Counted from the first letter of the stretch, positions 13,477 to 26,049 are shown. The stretch is 64,000 bases of DNA from Linnemannia elongata (GCA_036320915.1 JAXBDG010000022.1:434001-498000); one strand, 5' to 3'. A program made the numbers and translations. The notes: generated from the sequence alone by a model not told the origin.

Positions 13477-14883
13477 CGAAGGCAAGGCGAGTGGATGGGA
13501 AAGAATGAGGGACATTCATGGACATGGGAAGTTCGGAGGTTTGAAAGACTTGATGTTTTCTTTCGAGTGTCTAGACTTTTCTATGAGGATATTTCCCATG
13601 GTACATGTAACTTTTCCGGAAAAGTGGAGCTGAGTGTGTTTTTGCTGGTAGGTAGGCTATGCGGAAAATAAAATAAAAAAAAAAAAAAAATATGTGAACT
13701 GTATTCTTTGTTGTTGTTTTTTTTTTGGTCGCAGAGGGTGAAAAGGGAAAGAAGGAAGAAGGGAAGGGGTATGGATATCCCTACAGCCCAAAGATGCAAT
13801 ATTACAAAGTGGGATGCTCAGCCTATGCTACAGGTAAAAGGGAAAACCCCATGACAAACTGGCTGGTTGACTGGCTATCTGTGCTCTGCCATTGTGCTTT
13901 TTCCTTGTTCTGACCAACAAACGGTCCGTCCTTTGCAAGCCAAGAGTGAAAACGAGTTATTTTCCCATTTGGCTTGTAAGATTGAGGCGGAACATTAATG
14001 TTCATTTGAGCAATTTCGAGATAAAAGAATAGAGTCGATCCTCTTGTCTTTGCTGTCTCATACCCCTGCTTCATGTTCGACGGAAGGATAAAAAAAAGAA
14101 CAAAACTATCTTCTCCATTTCACCTGTAGAGTTGGAAAGGAGCAGCTCTGGAGATCTAAACTTGCAAGGAGTATTTTTTCACGGCAGAAATCATACCCGT
14201 GAAGTATGAGGATGTCCCTGTTCTCCAAGAATAGGGTAACATTCTCACCCTGTTTAGTTTTCCAATAAATAGCCATGTACCACCCCAATCCCCCCCATCC
14301 CCCATTTCTGTTATCCAAATCTTTCCTTTATTCTCAGACAGACACAAGCCTGTGCCAGTGTTTTGTCCCTGCCCCTGTCACTTCAGACGATAATATCCTT
14401 TCCTCCCATCCCTTCCGTCTCCTGCATCTTTTCTTTCTTCTTTCACTTCGAGAACGTTCTCGCGTTTGATTATTCTGTTGCATTTTTCTGCACAGCATCC
14501 TCTGCATTCGCCCAATTTTTTTTCTCAATCCTGTGTCGTTGACAAATAACACCAACCACAACAACGGCACCAATTCTCAATCTTTGATGTCATTCATTCT
14601 TTGATCATCACAGCATAGCGTCCACAAAAAAAGAGAAACGCTGACATAGTTTGCACTAGTCATTGACCCAACCTTGTTCCTTTTCTCTTTTTTTTTTCTT
14701 GTATAAAGCATCCTCTCTTCTTTTTCTCATTTTTTTTTCAACGCCGTTGGCTTCAGCCCCACCCCACATTTCTCAATTTTCACTGCCTTTTCTCCACCTG
14801 GCATATTTCCTTCGACTTTCAATTGCCAACAACCTCCTCCCTCCTTTCTTCCTTCCTTTATACCAATAAATTCATCCACCCCC

Positions 14884-14914
<31 letters not shown>

Positions 14915-15083
14915 ACTCACACACTCAGTAACGACATCCAACACCACACACTCCGTGGTCGTGAGAGAGTGAGACAGTGAGTTCCGTGCCTGTCGAGAAA
15001 AAACATTCTCAGTTACACCCGCCCCCCTCTTGGATCAACACAAAAAAATCGCACTACTCCTCTAATACCCCTGTGCATCCACC
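13477..15083. other. Intergenic region, DcpS 3' side to TMEM198-like leader
   Basis: No gene supported. The second half (about 14360-14900) is strongly pyrimidine-rich on the + strand and ends in a C run followed by AC repeats, immediately upstream of the membrane protein gene; it is probably that gene's promoter and leader. Confidence 0.5.
14879..14916. repeat. Poly-C tract followed by AC dinucleotide repeat
   Basis: A run of 22 C followed directly by eight AC units, about 170 bases upstream of the TMEM198-like start codon. Confidence 0.9.
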
Positions 15084-17425
15084 ATGGCATCATCATTACA
15101 CCCAACAGCATCGACAAGCAGCAGGAGTAGGAAACATCAAAATGCCAGGAATCAAATCCGCTCTCAACCAACAACAACAACCATCATCCACACGTTCCTC
15201 TTCCAACTCTGCTTCCTGATCTGCACAACCCTCCTAACCCTTACCACACCCACAAACGCCTACCCGCTCCTGGCTTACTCCGATGACAGCACCGACAACA
15301 CAAATACGCTCGTCAACGAAGCCAACGCCAGCAACACTCCCAACGTCGGCGTCAACACGACCATGGAAGACACCTACGGCCGACTGATCCTCGATGTTGG
15401 ACAAAAGACTGTCATCAGTACCAGTAATTGGGTCCTGGGCACGATTTTGATTCTTGTGGGGTTGGTGCAGGTGTTTTATGGATTCAAGTTCATCCGGTTG
15501 ACTCTTGTCCTGACTGGGTTCTTGTCTTGGGGTAAGTTTTGCCTATGTTAAGTTAAATATGGGGGACCGGATGGGAGGAGCTGCTCAGGGTGTGAGGAGC
15601 AGGATGAGAGGGGTGAGCGTACGTTTTAGGAGTGTATGTGTGAATGTGGGATGATTGATTTTTCTCTCTGCGCAGGAAAATTGCAATGCAATGAGCATCC
15701 CATAATCAGATTTGACGTTTCTCTCGCTCATTTTTCTATCTTTGGATTTATTTTTTTTTCCTTTGACGTTTTGGGTTTCAAGGCGGCAAGGGTCCTCAAT
15801 TGGTGCAAAAACGCACTAAAACAACCATCCTTCCACCCATGCGGTAGATCCACCAAACGGAAATTAAATCTCCTAACCTTCTCCCTCTCTCTCTCACTCT
15901 CTTTTCCTCTTCTCACACCTGTTTTTTGTACACAATAGCCGTGATAGCTATAATGATCACAGTAGTCCTTCGGTGGGACCTCGTCTACTTCCTCTTCAAA
16001 CCCTCCCACGCCTACTTCTGGATCTGGTTCCTAGCCGGAATCCTTGGTGCCATCTTCTCCTTCCGCTACTGGGATCTCGGAGTTGCCTTCGCAGGCGGCT
16101 TTGGAGGGTTCGCTCTCGCCATGGGAATCATTGCGGCCGTCAATGATTCTCATAACATCACCAATACCCCGCGGTACATCATCCTAGCAGTTTTGATCTT
16201 ACTTGGAGCTGCGATCGCCATCTTTTATGAACGGTTCTCGATTATCTTGGGAACTAGTTTAGGAGGTGCCTTTATGGTGATGTTTGGAGTGGATGAGTTC
16301 GTGCAGGCTGGTTACCGGGAGATGATTGTGATTTTTGATTTCGCAGGGAAAACTTTACAATACCATCCGGATAAGACAGTCTTCATCATGATTGGGTCTT
16401 CATTGGCACTAGCCTGTCTAGGTATCGCATGGGAGTTCTGGCATCATGCCAAGCCGCTTTTGGTCGATCGAAAGGCGTTGTTTAGGATCTATGGTCGGCC
16501 CTTTGGAAAGCGTCCACACAAGTTGGCGGGGCAGAGGTTGAAGAGGAAGGTTGCACAGTCGGATTGGTATAGTTATTTGGCAGGGTGTCTATGCTTGAGG
16601 AGACGGACTGCTGAGGAGGTCTTGTATGAGGATGATGAGATATATGATGAGGCCGCCAACGCCGCCAATGCCGCAGCCGCCGTCGCCGCCGGAATCACAA
16701 CCGCAACAACAACAACAGGACAGGCCAGTGGTGCAGCGAATGAAAAGACAGGATCCACAACCTCGGACAGCGTCGCCTTGGAGACCGTTGTCATCATCGT
16801 CGACGAGACCCATTCCTCAGAAAAACCAATCCTCCTCCCTGGATCAGAGATCAACTACGGTTCAGGAATCGAAAGCCCGATCCACAGCAGCTCTTCCTCT
16901 TCTTCTTCACACTCAACCCTCACTGCCCAAACCGCAACAGGAACAGGAACAGAAATAGGACCTGTTGAGGTCGTCATTACCGAGTCTTCGGAATCCGTCG
17001 ACGAGAACGGTGCTAGGATCGTCACTACTACTACTACTACCACCACTACAAGGTCGAGCGGAGGAGAACAGCACGAACAGCATTATTCGTCAACGGAGAG
17101 CAGGACACAGCACTCTGAAGTTACGTCCTCCCATCAACACCAGATGACGAGCGAGAGCAACAGCAGCGGTCATGCCGAGATGATGATGCGCACAGAGTCG
17201 TCGTCTACCTCGTCCTCCTCCCAGTCCGCCCACATGGCAACGACTACAACCACAGCAACAGCAGCGAGGTCGATGGAGACGAGTAGCACCAGCGCCAGCA
17301 GGACTCTCCTCCAGTCAATGGCCGCCGCACATCACTCGTCTAGTTCCAGGACCACAACCACTACTACAACCAACGAGTCAGGAACCACCACTGTCGTGGC
17401 ATCCCACTCTTCCTCATCTTCTTAA
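15084..17425 (+). CDS. TMEM198/TM7S3-like multispanning membrane protein (DUF4203)
   Basis: Two exons, 15084-15531 and 15939-17425, joined as TTGTCTTGG-G/CC; 644 aa. The start has a good context (ccaccATGg). A hydrophobic N-terminal segment (about residues 33-58, FLFQLCFLICTTLLTL) resembles a signal peptide or anchor and is followed by a Thr/Asn-rich luminal stretch with N-glycosylation sequons. From about residue 118 to 325 come closely packed membrane helices with the small-residue signature of the TM7S3/TM198 domain (VLGTILILVGLVQVFYGFKF, GGFGGFALAMG, LGTSLGGAFMVMFGVD). A basic, cytoplasmic-looking linker follows, then a Ser/Thr-rich, low-complexity tail (about 385-644) with TTTTTTTTR and SSSSS tracts. 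The family's molecular function is not settled; the human member TMEM198 is linked to Wnt/LRP6 signalling, which need not apply here. AATAATAAAC near 17459 is a plausible poly(A) signal; the 3' end faces the next gene 127 bases away. Confidence 0.85.
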
Positions 17426-17552
17426 CTTTATCTCAGCACCTTGTACATAATTTTAGAGCAATAATAAACTAGACAGCTGAATCCAATCCAAATTCATATT
17501 TAATAACTCGACCTTAAAAAACACACACACCAACAAAAAACGAAAAAAAGGT

Positions 17553-19576
17553 CTAATAGTTCTTGATAGCATCCTCAAAGATCTTCTCAAGTGCCTCGGC
17601 GCCGGTAGTCAAAGGCGCCAACTTGGTAACCCGATGCTGGGGCAACGTCCCCTTGACCAGCGCTGGGATATCTGCCTTGGTGTATCCCAACGCACCAATA
17701 CCATCAGGGACGCCCAAGTTCTCCAAGAACTTTGTCAGCTGATCTGCCAACAGAGGACCCGCAGACTCGCCCTTCCGGATCTTGGACAGATCGGCACCAA
17801 AAATCTCGGCGGCCTTGAAGTGTCGGTCGGGGCAGGCTGCGCCTGTGTACCTGAAGACAGCAGGGGCCGTTACCGCTACCGAGATTCCTGTTGTTTTTTG
17901 GTGGTGTGATGTGGCGTGGAGGAGGAGGAAGAGGGGAGGCGGTTAATTAATTTAGGTCGAAATTTTTTTTTTCTCACGGTCGCGTACATAGAAAAAAGTA
18001 TGCACTTTCACGTACCATGGGGGACGATGCTGTGGTCGACATTGTACTCGGGATGCTTGTACGTCTTGTTCAATCCACTGATGGCTATTTTCAAGAAATC
18101 AGTTGGAGAAAAAAAAAAAAAAAAAAAAAAAAAACGGTCAGCATTCAGAACACAGCATGCAGCGATGTATAAAAAGAGCAACGCCTAACACGTCACGGAA
18201 AAGGAACTTACGATAGCTCATGCCATGGCACAACTAAAAGGTTTTAAAGAAAAAAAGTGTTGGGTATATGCAAAATTTAGCCGACGGTAGAAAAGAACAA
18301 AAAAAAAAAAAAATAACGAACTGCAATGCACATGCCATCTCCCGACAGCGCCAATTTCCAAGGAAGAAAATGCAGAAGACGACTTACATGGACGCCAGCG
18401 GACCCAAATCCAGTTCCAGCAGCCGAGGCAGCAAGGCACATCTGAGTGTTAGCCTCCATATCCAAAGGATCCTTCGCCGACCGAGCGAGATACTTGACCG
18501 TCAATCTCAAAGCCTCCAACGACCAGATATCAGAGATGGGGTTCGATCCCTGGTAGGCAGGTCTTTCAGCAGGGTTAGCAGGTCGAGGGCTGCGTTCATT
18601 GTAAGGCAGGGCAGTGTAGGATTCCAATGCGTGACAGAGAACATCGAGACCAGACGCGATTTTGACTTGACTGGGCATGGTGCGGGTGTTGAGGGGGTCG
18701 ACGATTCCCAGGGTAGGGCGTAATTTGCGATTGGCAATGCCGGTCTTGACGTGGAGGGGCTCATAATCGAAAATCGCTGTCCCTGTCGTCTCGCTTCCCG
18801 TTCCTGCAGTCGTGGGAACTATTTTTTGGATTAAATTTTGTCGTTGGGACACAAAGAGGAAGGTGGGAGAAAAAAAGAAAGAGTGAGTATACGCCATTGC
18901 AATACACACATGCATCAGCGCATACTCAGAGTAAAAGAGAGGGAGACTTACTCGCGATCAGGGGAGAGAGGTCCTTGGTGATGACACTACCCTTGCCAAT
19001 GGGGGCATTCACAAACTCCAAAAGATCCGCGTCAGGGTAATTAAAGTACAAGTTGGCCGCCTTGCAGGTATCCAGGACCGACCCACCACCAACCGCAACA
19101 AACACATCGGGACGATGCTCCTTCGTGAATGCAATAGCGTCCATAAAGCTCTTGTCCGTAGGCTCAGCACGGGTCTTGTCGTAGATCACAAAGGGGACAT
19201 TGTTGGCCTTCAAGGACTCGACAACAGTCTTCATGACGGGCAGCTTGGCAATGTTGGGGTCGGTCATAACGAGAACCTTCTTGGCCTTCATGTTAACCAG
19301 GTCTTGACCCACCTCGCGAGTGACACCTTCTCCGAACCGCATGGTTGACGAGGCCATCTCAAAGGCGTACTCGTGCTCGGTGTCGTCGTGGCTGTGGTGG
19401 GAACAGTCCTTGGTGTGGTGGTGGTGTTTGCTCGTGGCGTCGGATGCAGAGTTGTTGCTTTGGAGGATGCGACGGGCCTGGGAGTGGGCGGGGCAGGTGC
19501 AAGACTTGTTCATGAGCGAGATCAAGGACTTGATAGACGCCTGAGACGTCTGCGCGACTCTGACAGCAGCGGACAT
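17553..19576 (-). CDS. Hydroxyacid-oxoacid transhydrogenase (ADHFE1-type iron-containing alcohol dehydrogenase)
   Basis: Expected to couple oxidation of 4-hydroxybutyrate to reduction of 2-oxoglutarate in mitochondria. Five exons: 19576-18952, 18818-18388, 18233-18212, 18084-18016, 17887-17553; 493 aa. Matches to the human family member run throughout: YAFEMASS, MTDPNIAKLP, VAVGGGSVLDTCKAANLY (nucleotide site, about 163-170), PTTAGTGSETTG, SGLDVLCHALESYT, RPAYQGSNPISDIW, GVHLCHGMSY and KADIPALVKGTLPQ near the C-terminus. His in LCHALE and LCHGMSY-type segments and in YNVDHSIVPHG are probable metal ligands. Exon 3 is only 22 bases (LCHGMSY). Odd: residues 51-68, between the presequence-like N-terminus and the catalytic domain, are His-rich (KHHHHTKDCSHHSHDD) after a CTCPAH motif. 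It converges on the TMEM198-like gene and lies on the same strand as the oxidoreductases upstream. Confidence 0.93.
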
Positions 19577-20125
19577 GGTTTCTTGCGGTGGCTCTAGCGC
19601 TTCAGGGGTTGGAGGAGGAAGGAGTTTGTCGGAGTAGAGAGCTTTATCTCAGTGTGAGGGTTGCCGTGACAGGAGGAGGAGGAAGGGAGCTGAAATAGAA
19701 AAGAAAAAAAATGAAAAAGAGAGAGTGGAATGAGGAACAAACAAGAAAAGAAGGTTGGGGTGAAGTTGTGTGGGGATGAGCTCTTTTTTTTTTTTACTGA
19801 ACTCATGGCGCGCGCCTCATTCGAGCCGAAGAGACGACCAACCAGCAACGAGCACGGAAGGAGTGGATGTGGACTTGATCGGAATGATCACATGACACTT
19901 CAAAGTGAATAGGGAAGCTTGTGCCACCAATCTTTTGGAGAATATCATCCCTCCATGCAATTACTGGCGTTACTCCCCAAGGTCTGTTCAAGCATTGACA
20001 AAAAAAAAAAAAAAAGTTTATCTTTTCTACATACTTTTATTATTAATGGACTCTTTTCTTTGTTATTAGTAATTATTAAGGTCCTTTACGAATTATAACC
20101 CTCAAAATCGTTCTCCTTTCGCTCT
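19577..20125. other. Intergenic region, transhydrogenase promoter
   Basis: Between the transhydrogenase start and the stop of the next minus-strand gene. The transhydrogenase leader side is pyrimidine-rich on the coding strand (about 19680-19800). No gene seen. Confidence 0.45.
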
Positions 20126-22384
20126 TTAAACAGCGGATGCCTCGCTCTTAGCAGCTGCAGCAGCCTTAGCAGCCATTCTCTGGATATAAACAGCCCTAGC
20201 CTTCTCGGTACTGGGCGAGCGAGCCGCTGGGACCGTGCCCTTGGGGGCAATGGGCTTCAAGAAACCTGCGGTAGGTCTGTTGATAATCATCTTCTTCAAC
20301 TATAACCCATTGGGACAAGAACAATGAACATCAAAATCGTTAGTTCAATGACACCAAAATGAAACCGTGTTTTTTAACCCCGTTCATAACCTAATTCATG
20401 GGACCATTTTTTTTTTCAGCCAGCAAACAAGAAAAACAAACAAACGTAGACAAAGGACGTACGGCAATGGCCCACAACCACTGGGGCATCTTCTGCATGA
20501 CAAACATGGCAAGGGAGCCGGCAAATCCACGATCCATGAACAAGGCGAGGTTCTGACTGTTCTTGAAAGACTCCATGACGTGGGGGATACGCTCCTTTTG
20601 GTACTCGGCAAAGGACTTTTCGATCGCCTTGGTGGTGTTGGCAGGGAGGGCGTAGATCAAGTTGGCAAGTGCGATGGCATCGTGCATCGAGGTTACAGCA
20701 CCTGTTTTTGTGGGAGATGTTGTGAAAAGAATAGAGTTAGGGTTGGTTAGTGGGCGCAGCTCAGGTACACAAGAAAAAACTGGAATGAGCTGTTGTTGAG
20801 AAGACAAAAAAAAAGTACATACCGTGAGCACCGGAAGGATCAAGCTTGTGGCAAGCTACACAATAGGAGAGGAAGGAGGATACACCATCATTGTCAGTAC
20901 TTGTCAATCACACCTTCCTATCATCCCCAACACGGATCAAAAAAGTGAACTTACCATCTCCCAAGAGGACCTTGCGACCAGAGTACCAGGTCTGGAAGAC
21001 CTTCTCCTCCAACATAACCTTGGAGATCTGGTTCTTGGGTGTCCAGTCATAGATATCACCCATCGTCAACTTCTTGGTACCAATAGGCAAGGGGAAATGG
21101 CGGGTCTCGTCACACATGGCCTGAGCAGCCAAAGGACCCCATTCGGAGTTGTCCGACTCGCGGAAACGTTGTTCCTCTGCGGCCTTGCTCGTAACCCTGT
21201 CCAAATGGTGCAGAACCATCCATGTCAAGGTGGATTGTCTGGTAGCGAATAGAACCCACTTTTTTGGCCATAGGAAAACGGTTTGGAAAGAGAAAGAAAA
21301 ACAAGAATAAAAGTTAATTGGATAACTACTTTACATGTGTTGGCCATGCAAGGTGAAAGAAAAAAAACAGTCGAGTCAATCTTACGGTATAAGGAGAATC
21401 CTCGGCCATGGTGTTAAAGAAAGGGCTCATGTCGTTCTTGACCTCAGGGAAATCCTCCAGATCAATAACCTTGGTCTGACCGACCAAGCAAGTACAATGG
21501 AAGGGCAACTCTTCCTGGTCAGACTTGGGTAATTTACCCTCTTGCTTCAAGGACTCATACATACGCTGACGGACAGCACTGTAGGCTCCATCGGCACCGA
21601 CGACGATGTCACCCTCGTAGATCCCATTGTCGGCAGTCTGGATGGTGACCTTTTCCTCCTTCTCGACGACGGAGAGGACCCGCTTGTTAAAGTGGATCTT
21701 GTTGGGGTCAACTTGTTTCAGGAGAAGGTCATAGAACTGAGGGCGTGAGACGATGTAACTCTTGTATCCCGTGCTGTTAGGAAGAGGGCGCAAAAAAAAA
21801 AAAAATAGAAGTGGGTGGGTGGGTAAGAAAACGCACTAAAAGAATATCTTTGCTCTCATGTCGATCACCGGCATGCAAAAAGGGAACCAAAGGGGGGAAA
21901 AGAACACTTACAATCCGAGGTGAGGTTGGAAAGAGACGGTGGTTTGATGGACGGAGCCCTCTCCCTTTTGGCGTGCGATACTGCAATCCATGGTAGGCTT
22001 ACCGAGAGCAATGAACTCCTCGTCAATGCCCAACTGCTCGAACAAGGGGAGGAGGTTACTGCCGATCATGAGCGCCGATCCTAAAGATCATCGGCGATCA
22101 ATATTCGTGATTACACAAAAAAAAATTAATGTGTGGCAATTGGTTGGTTGATGATTCTGATGAAACAACTGATGGAGCTGATGCTACCACTTGGTCTCAG
22201 GGGAAGGAAAAGGAGAGAACTACAAGACGATGACAGAAAAGATAAACTTACCGAGAGGCTTGACGCTAGAGGTGCGCTCAAAGATGGTGTAGGGGATTTC
22301 AGCCTTCTCGAGGAGGGCACCGAGGACGAGACCACCAATACCGGCTCCAACAATAAGCACATTTGGCTTGACTTCAGTTGTCAT
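20126..22384 (-). CDS. FAD-dependent monooxygenase, paralogue 1 (PF01494-type)
   Basis: Class A flavoprotein monooxygenase expected to hydroxylate or epoxidise an unknown small substrate with NAD(P)H and O2. Seven exons: 22384-22252, 22080-21912, 21773-21386, 21258-20955, 20855-20823, 20701-20463, 20299-20126; 479 aa. FAD/NAD(P) motifs are complete: Rossmann VLIVGAGIGG (about 9-18), DG motif GADGAYSAVR (about 160-169) and GD motif LLGDACHKLDPSG (about 328-340), the last encoded across a 33-base exon. The C-terminus has an amphipathic or hydrophobic segment (FVMQKMPQWLWAIA) and an Ala/Lys-rich end, hinting at peripheral membrane association. Intron 3 has a weak acceptor (AAAAAAG/TGG) conserved in the neighbouring paralogue. 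It sits 815 bases downstream of paralogue 2, same strand: a tandem duplicate. The substrate cannot be read from sequence. Confidence 0.88.
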
Positions 22385-23199
22385 CTTTTCTGGTTCGTGA
22401 GTGAAAAAAAGGGGGTGAAAAGTGGAAAGTGGACAAGAGAGATGAAGATGAGGAGATGAGTAAGAAGAGAAGAAAGAGAGATGAGAGATGTCGGTCGGCA
22501 GAAAGAGATTAGGCGCTTTCTGTTTTCTTAGCTTGTCCCAACTAAAGGAGCTGTCTTCTCTTCTGTTTGTTATTTTTCGCTCCCAGCTTCTCTTCGCTCA
22601 CTCGCACATTATCTTAGGGTTATATTTTGTTTTCTTCCCGTATCGTCTGTCCACCCTCCCTTCCTATCATCTGCCTCCCCCCCCATTTTTCCACGTAAAT
22701 TAACATGCATCCCTGAGGATGTGTATGTAAATAGCACCCTGGGCGGTTTGTAATGCTGCATTCGTGTCACCATCCTCCCTAGTGAGAGGTGTGTCTAATC
22801 CGCTCCTGCTGCTTTTTTTCTTCTTCTGTCGGAGTGCAATTGTCCGATCCTCCTCCCTCTCCATCCTCCCTCTGGCTAAACAATATCGCTCCCCTTCTAG
22901 ATTGGTTTTCTTTTTCTCCCACCTTCGAGAGCAAATTATCGAATAGCCCACCATGGGTGATCACCATGCATGAGGCATGGGATAGACACTCCCATCCTCT
23001 CGCTCTCTTGCTCCCTCCTTTTGACTCTGTCCTTTCTTCCTTCTGCTTCCCCCTTTCTTGCATTCTTTCTTTTTTCTCCACGACCCCCGTCATCATCATC
23101 ATCAGGCACAACATTTAAACACGATCGACCGTTGGAGATGATAGTTACTTTGATTGTCTTAAATTATGTTTAATCAGTTGGACGGACGTCACTACGACC
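22385..23199. other. Intergenic region between the tandem FAD monooxygenases
   Basis: 815 bases, mixed purine-rich (22390-22490) and pyrimidine-rich (22500-23090) blocks on the + strand. No gene, remnant exon or clear promoter element recognised. Confidence 0.45.
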
Positions 23200-25187
23200 T
23201 TAAATGGGCGTAGCAGTACGCTGCTCATAAACCGCCTTAGCTTTCTCAGTACTTGGCGACACTATGGCAGGAATACTTCCCTTCAACGGAATCGTCTCCA
23301 GGAAACCCGCCTGGGGTCGGTTCAAGATCTGCCTTCTAATCATGATCTTCATCAACCACGATGGAAAATGTGTCCGGATGAAAAGCGCAATGGCACCGAC
23401 CATTCCCCGCTCCATGACCTTGGAAATCGCCTTGCTGTTGTTGAATGATTCTGTGACATGTACAAAACGCTCGGACTGGTATTCGGAGAACATATTCTCG
23501 ATATCCGAAGCATGAGGGCGAGGGGGAAGGGCGTAGATCAGGTTGGCAAGAGCAATCGCGTCGTGCATGGCCGAGACTGCACCCTGTGCTCCCGAAGGGT
23601 TCAACTTGTGGCATGCTGTTTACAATTCCAAGCAAGAGAACCAAGAGCAATGTATGGGACTGTGATTAGGGTGTGACCGTCAAATAGAACCCCAAAATCT
23701 AGACTTTCACTATGCTCCGCACAAACACACGTAGGAGAGAAAGCTACATATAAGAAAAAGACTTACCATCACCAAGAAGACCAATGCGGCCAGAGTACCA
23801 GGTCTGGAAGACCTTCTCTTCTAACATAACCTTGGAAATCATATCTGGAGGAGTCAAATCGTACAAGTCTCCCATGGTCATCTTCTTGGTGCCAATAGGC
23901 AGAGGGAAGTCCCGCGTCTCGTCACACATCTCCTTGGCAGCATGCGACCCCCACTGCGAGTTCTCAGACTCGCGGAAACGCTGTTCTTCGGCGGCTTTGC
24001 TCGATTCCTTGTCCAAATGGTGAATGACCATCCAAGCAATTGTAGATTGTGCAGTAGCAAAGATAACCCACTTTGGTCACGAAAAACAAGTTTGAAGAGA
24101 ATAAGGAGAATTCATAGTTTCGATGAACAGTTAGATATGAAGTAAAAGATACATGATTAGTATGAATGTCACTATTAACATGTATCCTCAATAATTAAAT
24201 GAAAAAAAACAACAAAACAAAGCTTACGGTAAAAGGCTGGTCCGCAGCCATGGTGTTGTAGAACGCAACCTGTTCCTTGTTAAACTCTGGGAAATCAGCA
24301 AAGTCCACTGGCTGGGTCTGACCGACAAGACAGGTTGACTTGAACGGCAACTCTTCCTGATCAGACTTGGGGAGCCTACCTTCCTGCTTTAAAGCCTCAT
24401 ACATACGCTTACGGACCGCACTGTAGGCGCCGTCAGCTCCGACAAGGATATCTCCCTCGTAGACACAGTTGTCGGAAGTCTGGATAGTGACCCGCTCTTG
24501 CTCCTGGGTGACGGTCAGGACTCGCTTGCTGAAATGGAGCTTGTCCTTGGGCACCTGGCGCAACATCATATCGTAGAAGAATGGACGCGCCACAATGTAG
24601 TTGTAGTAACCCGTACTAGCGTCATATAGTAAAAGAAAAGGATAGGTTGCACGGTGAGCGGTCCTTGTTTCTTGGACGTTGGAAAAGGCTGTTGAATTCG
24701 ATGATATCGATGGGAGGGTAGGAAGAGCTGCCTTACTATTCGACTTGGGGGCGAGTACTGACGGTGTACAAAGCTCCTCGACCAACCTTGCCGACGGTGA
24801 CTTCGGGCGTAGCCTTTCCAAGAGCCAAGAACTCCTCGACACAACCAAGCTGCTCCATGATGGGAATGATGGCTGCTCCAATCATTAATGCCGATCCTGT
24901 GGTAGATCATCGATGGCAAAGCGTGGGTTTCGACGGTTAGCGACAACGTGGTTTTTTTGAATTCATGTTTGGTGCGCCGTTTGTGTGATTGGTTGCCACA
25001 CAGGGGGTCAGGAACAGGAAAGTGTCGAGAAAAAAAGGAAGGACAAGGCGGTCTTACCCAAGGGTTTGACGACTGAGGTGCGCTCAAAGATGGCATAGGG
25101 GATGTTGGCCTTCTCGAGAAGAGCTCCCAACATGAGACCTCCCAAACCGGCTCCGACGATAAGAACAGTGGGTTTGTCGCTTGACAT
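23200..25187 (-). CDS. FAD-dependent monooxygenase, paralogue 2 (PF01494-type)
   Basis: Tandem paralogue of the gene downstream. Five exons: 25187-25058, 24896-24737, 24615-24228, 24070-23767, 23615-23200; 465 aa. Exons 3 and 4 have exactly the same lengths (388 and 304 bases) as in paralogue 1, but the last exon of 416 bases covers what is three exons there, so two introns are missing. Motifs: VLIVGAGLGGLMLG at the N-terminus, GADGAYSAVRKR, and GDACHKLNPSGAQGAVS. The most divergent part between the two copies is residues about 65-100, just before the TGYYNYIVARP block, and the C-terminal tail, which suggests different substrates or membrane contacts. A TATA box lies about 250 bases upstream of the ATG. 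Confidence 0.88.
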
Positions 25188-25436
25188 ATTCTGTGTTATT
25201 ATGTTGTGTGGAGGATGTAGTTGGAGATGGGTACGTGTGCGGGTGAGAATGAGAGGAATGAATGAATGAAACGGAGTGGAATGACTGAAACCGAGATGAA
25301 TGAAGAAGGTTGATGAAGAGTTGAAGAATGAATCAAATCAGGAAAGAGGAGAGCGACTGAAGGGAAAAAAAGAGAAGGGAAGAAGAGAAGAGAGGAGTTG
25401 AGGAAGAGGGAAGGTCTAGTTCGGTTTGAGACCCTC

Positions 25437-25443
25437 TTTTATA
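25437..25443 (-). promoter_or_regulatory. TATA box candidate for FAD monooxygenase 2
   Basis: TATAAAA followed by GAGGG on the minus strand, 250 bases upstream of the 25187 start codon; a pyrimidine-rich stretch (on the coding strand) lies between, as in a typical fungal leader. Confidence 0.45.
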
Positions 25444-26046
25444 CGTCGTGAACAAGAGGTGCACCCTTCACTTTGATCCGTTAAGATTTCAGACGGTGCC
25501 TGGCCCTGGCCCCCGCACCACCGTTTTGAGGGCTGTTTATTATTTTTATCGTGAGTTATAGGGTTCTCTCCGTTTTCCTCTTCTTCATCCTTTCTCTCCT
25601 CTCTCTGGTCGTTGTATTTGCCGAACTCTTTGAAGGATAGCGGAGTGAAAAAAAAAAGCACTAAAAAACCAAAAGTTACCAGCAGGCTAACAGCGCAAAG
25701 CATAGACACAGCGCAAGATGCTCTCAACGTACAACCTTGCACTCCCTCTCTCTCTCTTTCTCTCTCTGTCTCTCTCTCTCGCTCTCACTCCAACTGTCCA
25801 TCGATCGGGAGTCCAAAATAAAAATGAACAGTGGGTCACATGCGGGACAACAGCAGCAAATGTACGTTTTCATTTCTCTCCGTTTTACTTTTTCCTTGGT
25901 GTTCGTCAACAGAAGAGCGTCGGCCTACCATGTTGTTGTGGCCTTGTTGATGAGTCGATCAATATATTTTTTTTCGTAGAAGGCAATTAGCATTGAGAGT
26001 AGGTATTAACAGCAGACTGCAATATGTTCATTCATTGGATCGTTTG

Positions 26047-26049
<3 letters not shown>

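Noticed and set aside
18541..18556. GTTCGATCCCTGG, resembling a tRNA B-box
   Set aside because: It is the reverse complement of coding sequence for GSNPISD in the transhydrogenase, with no cloverleaf around it.
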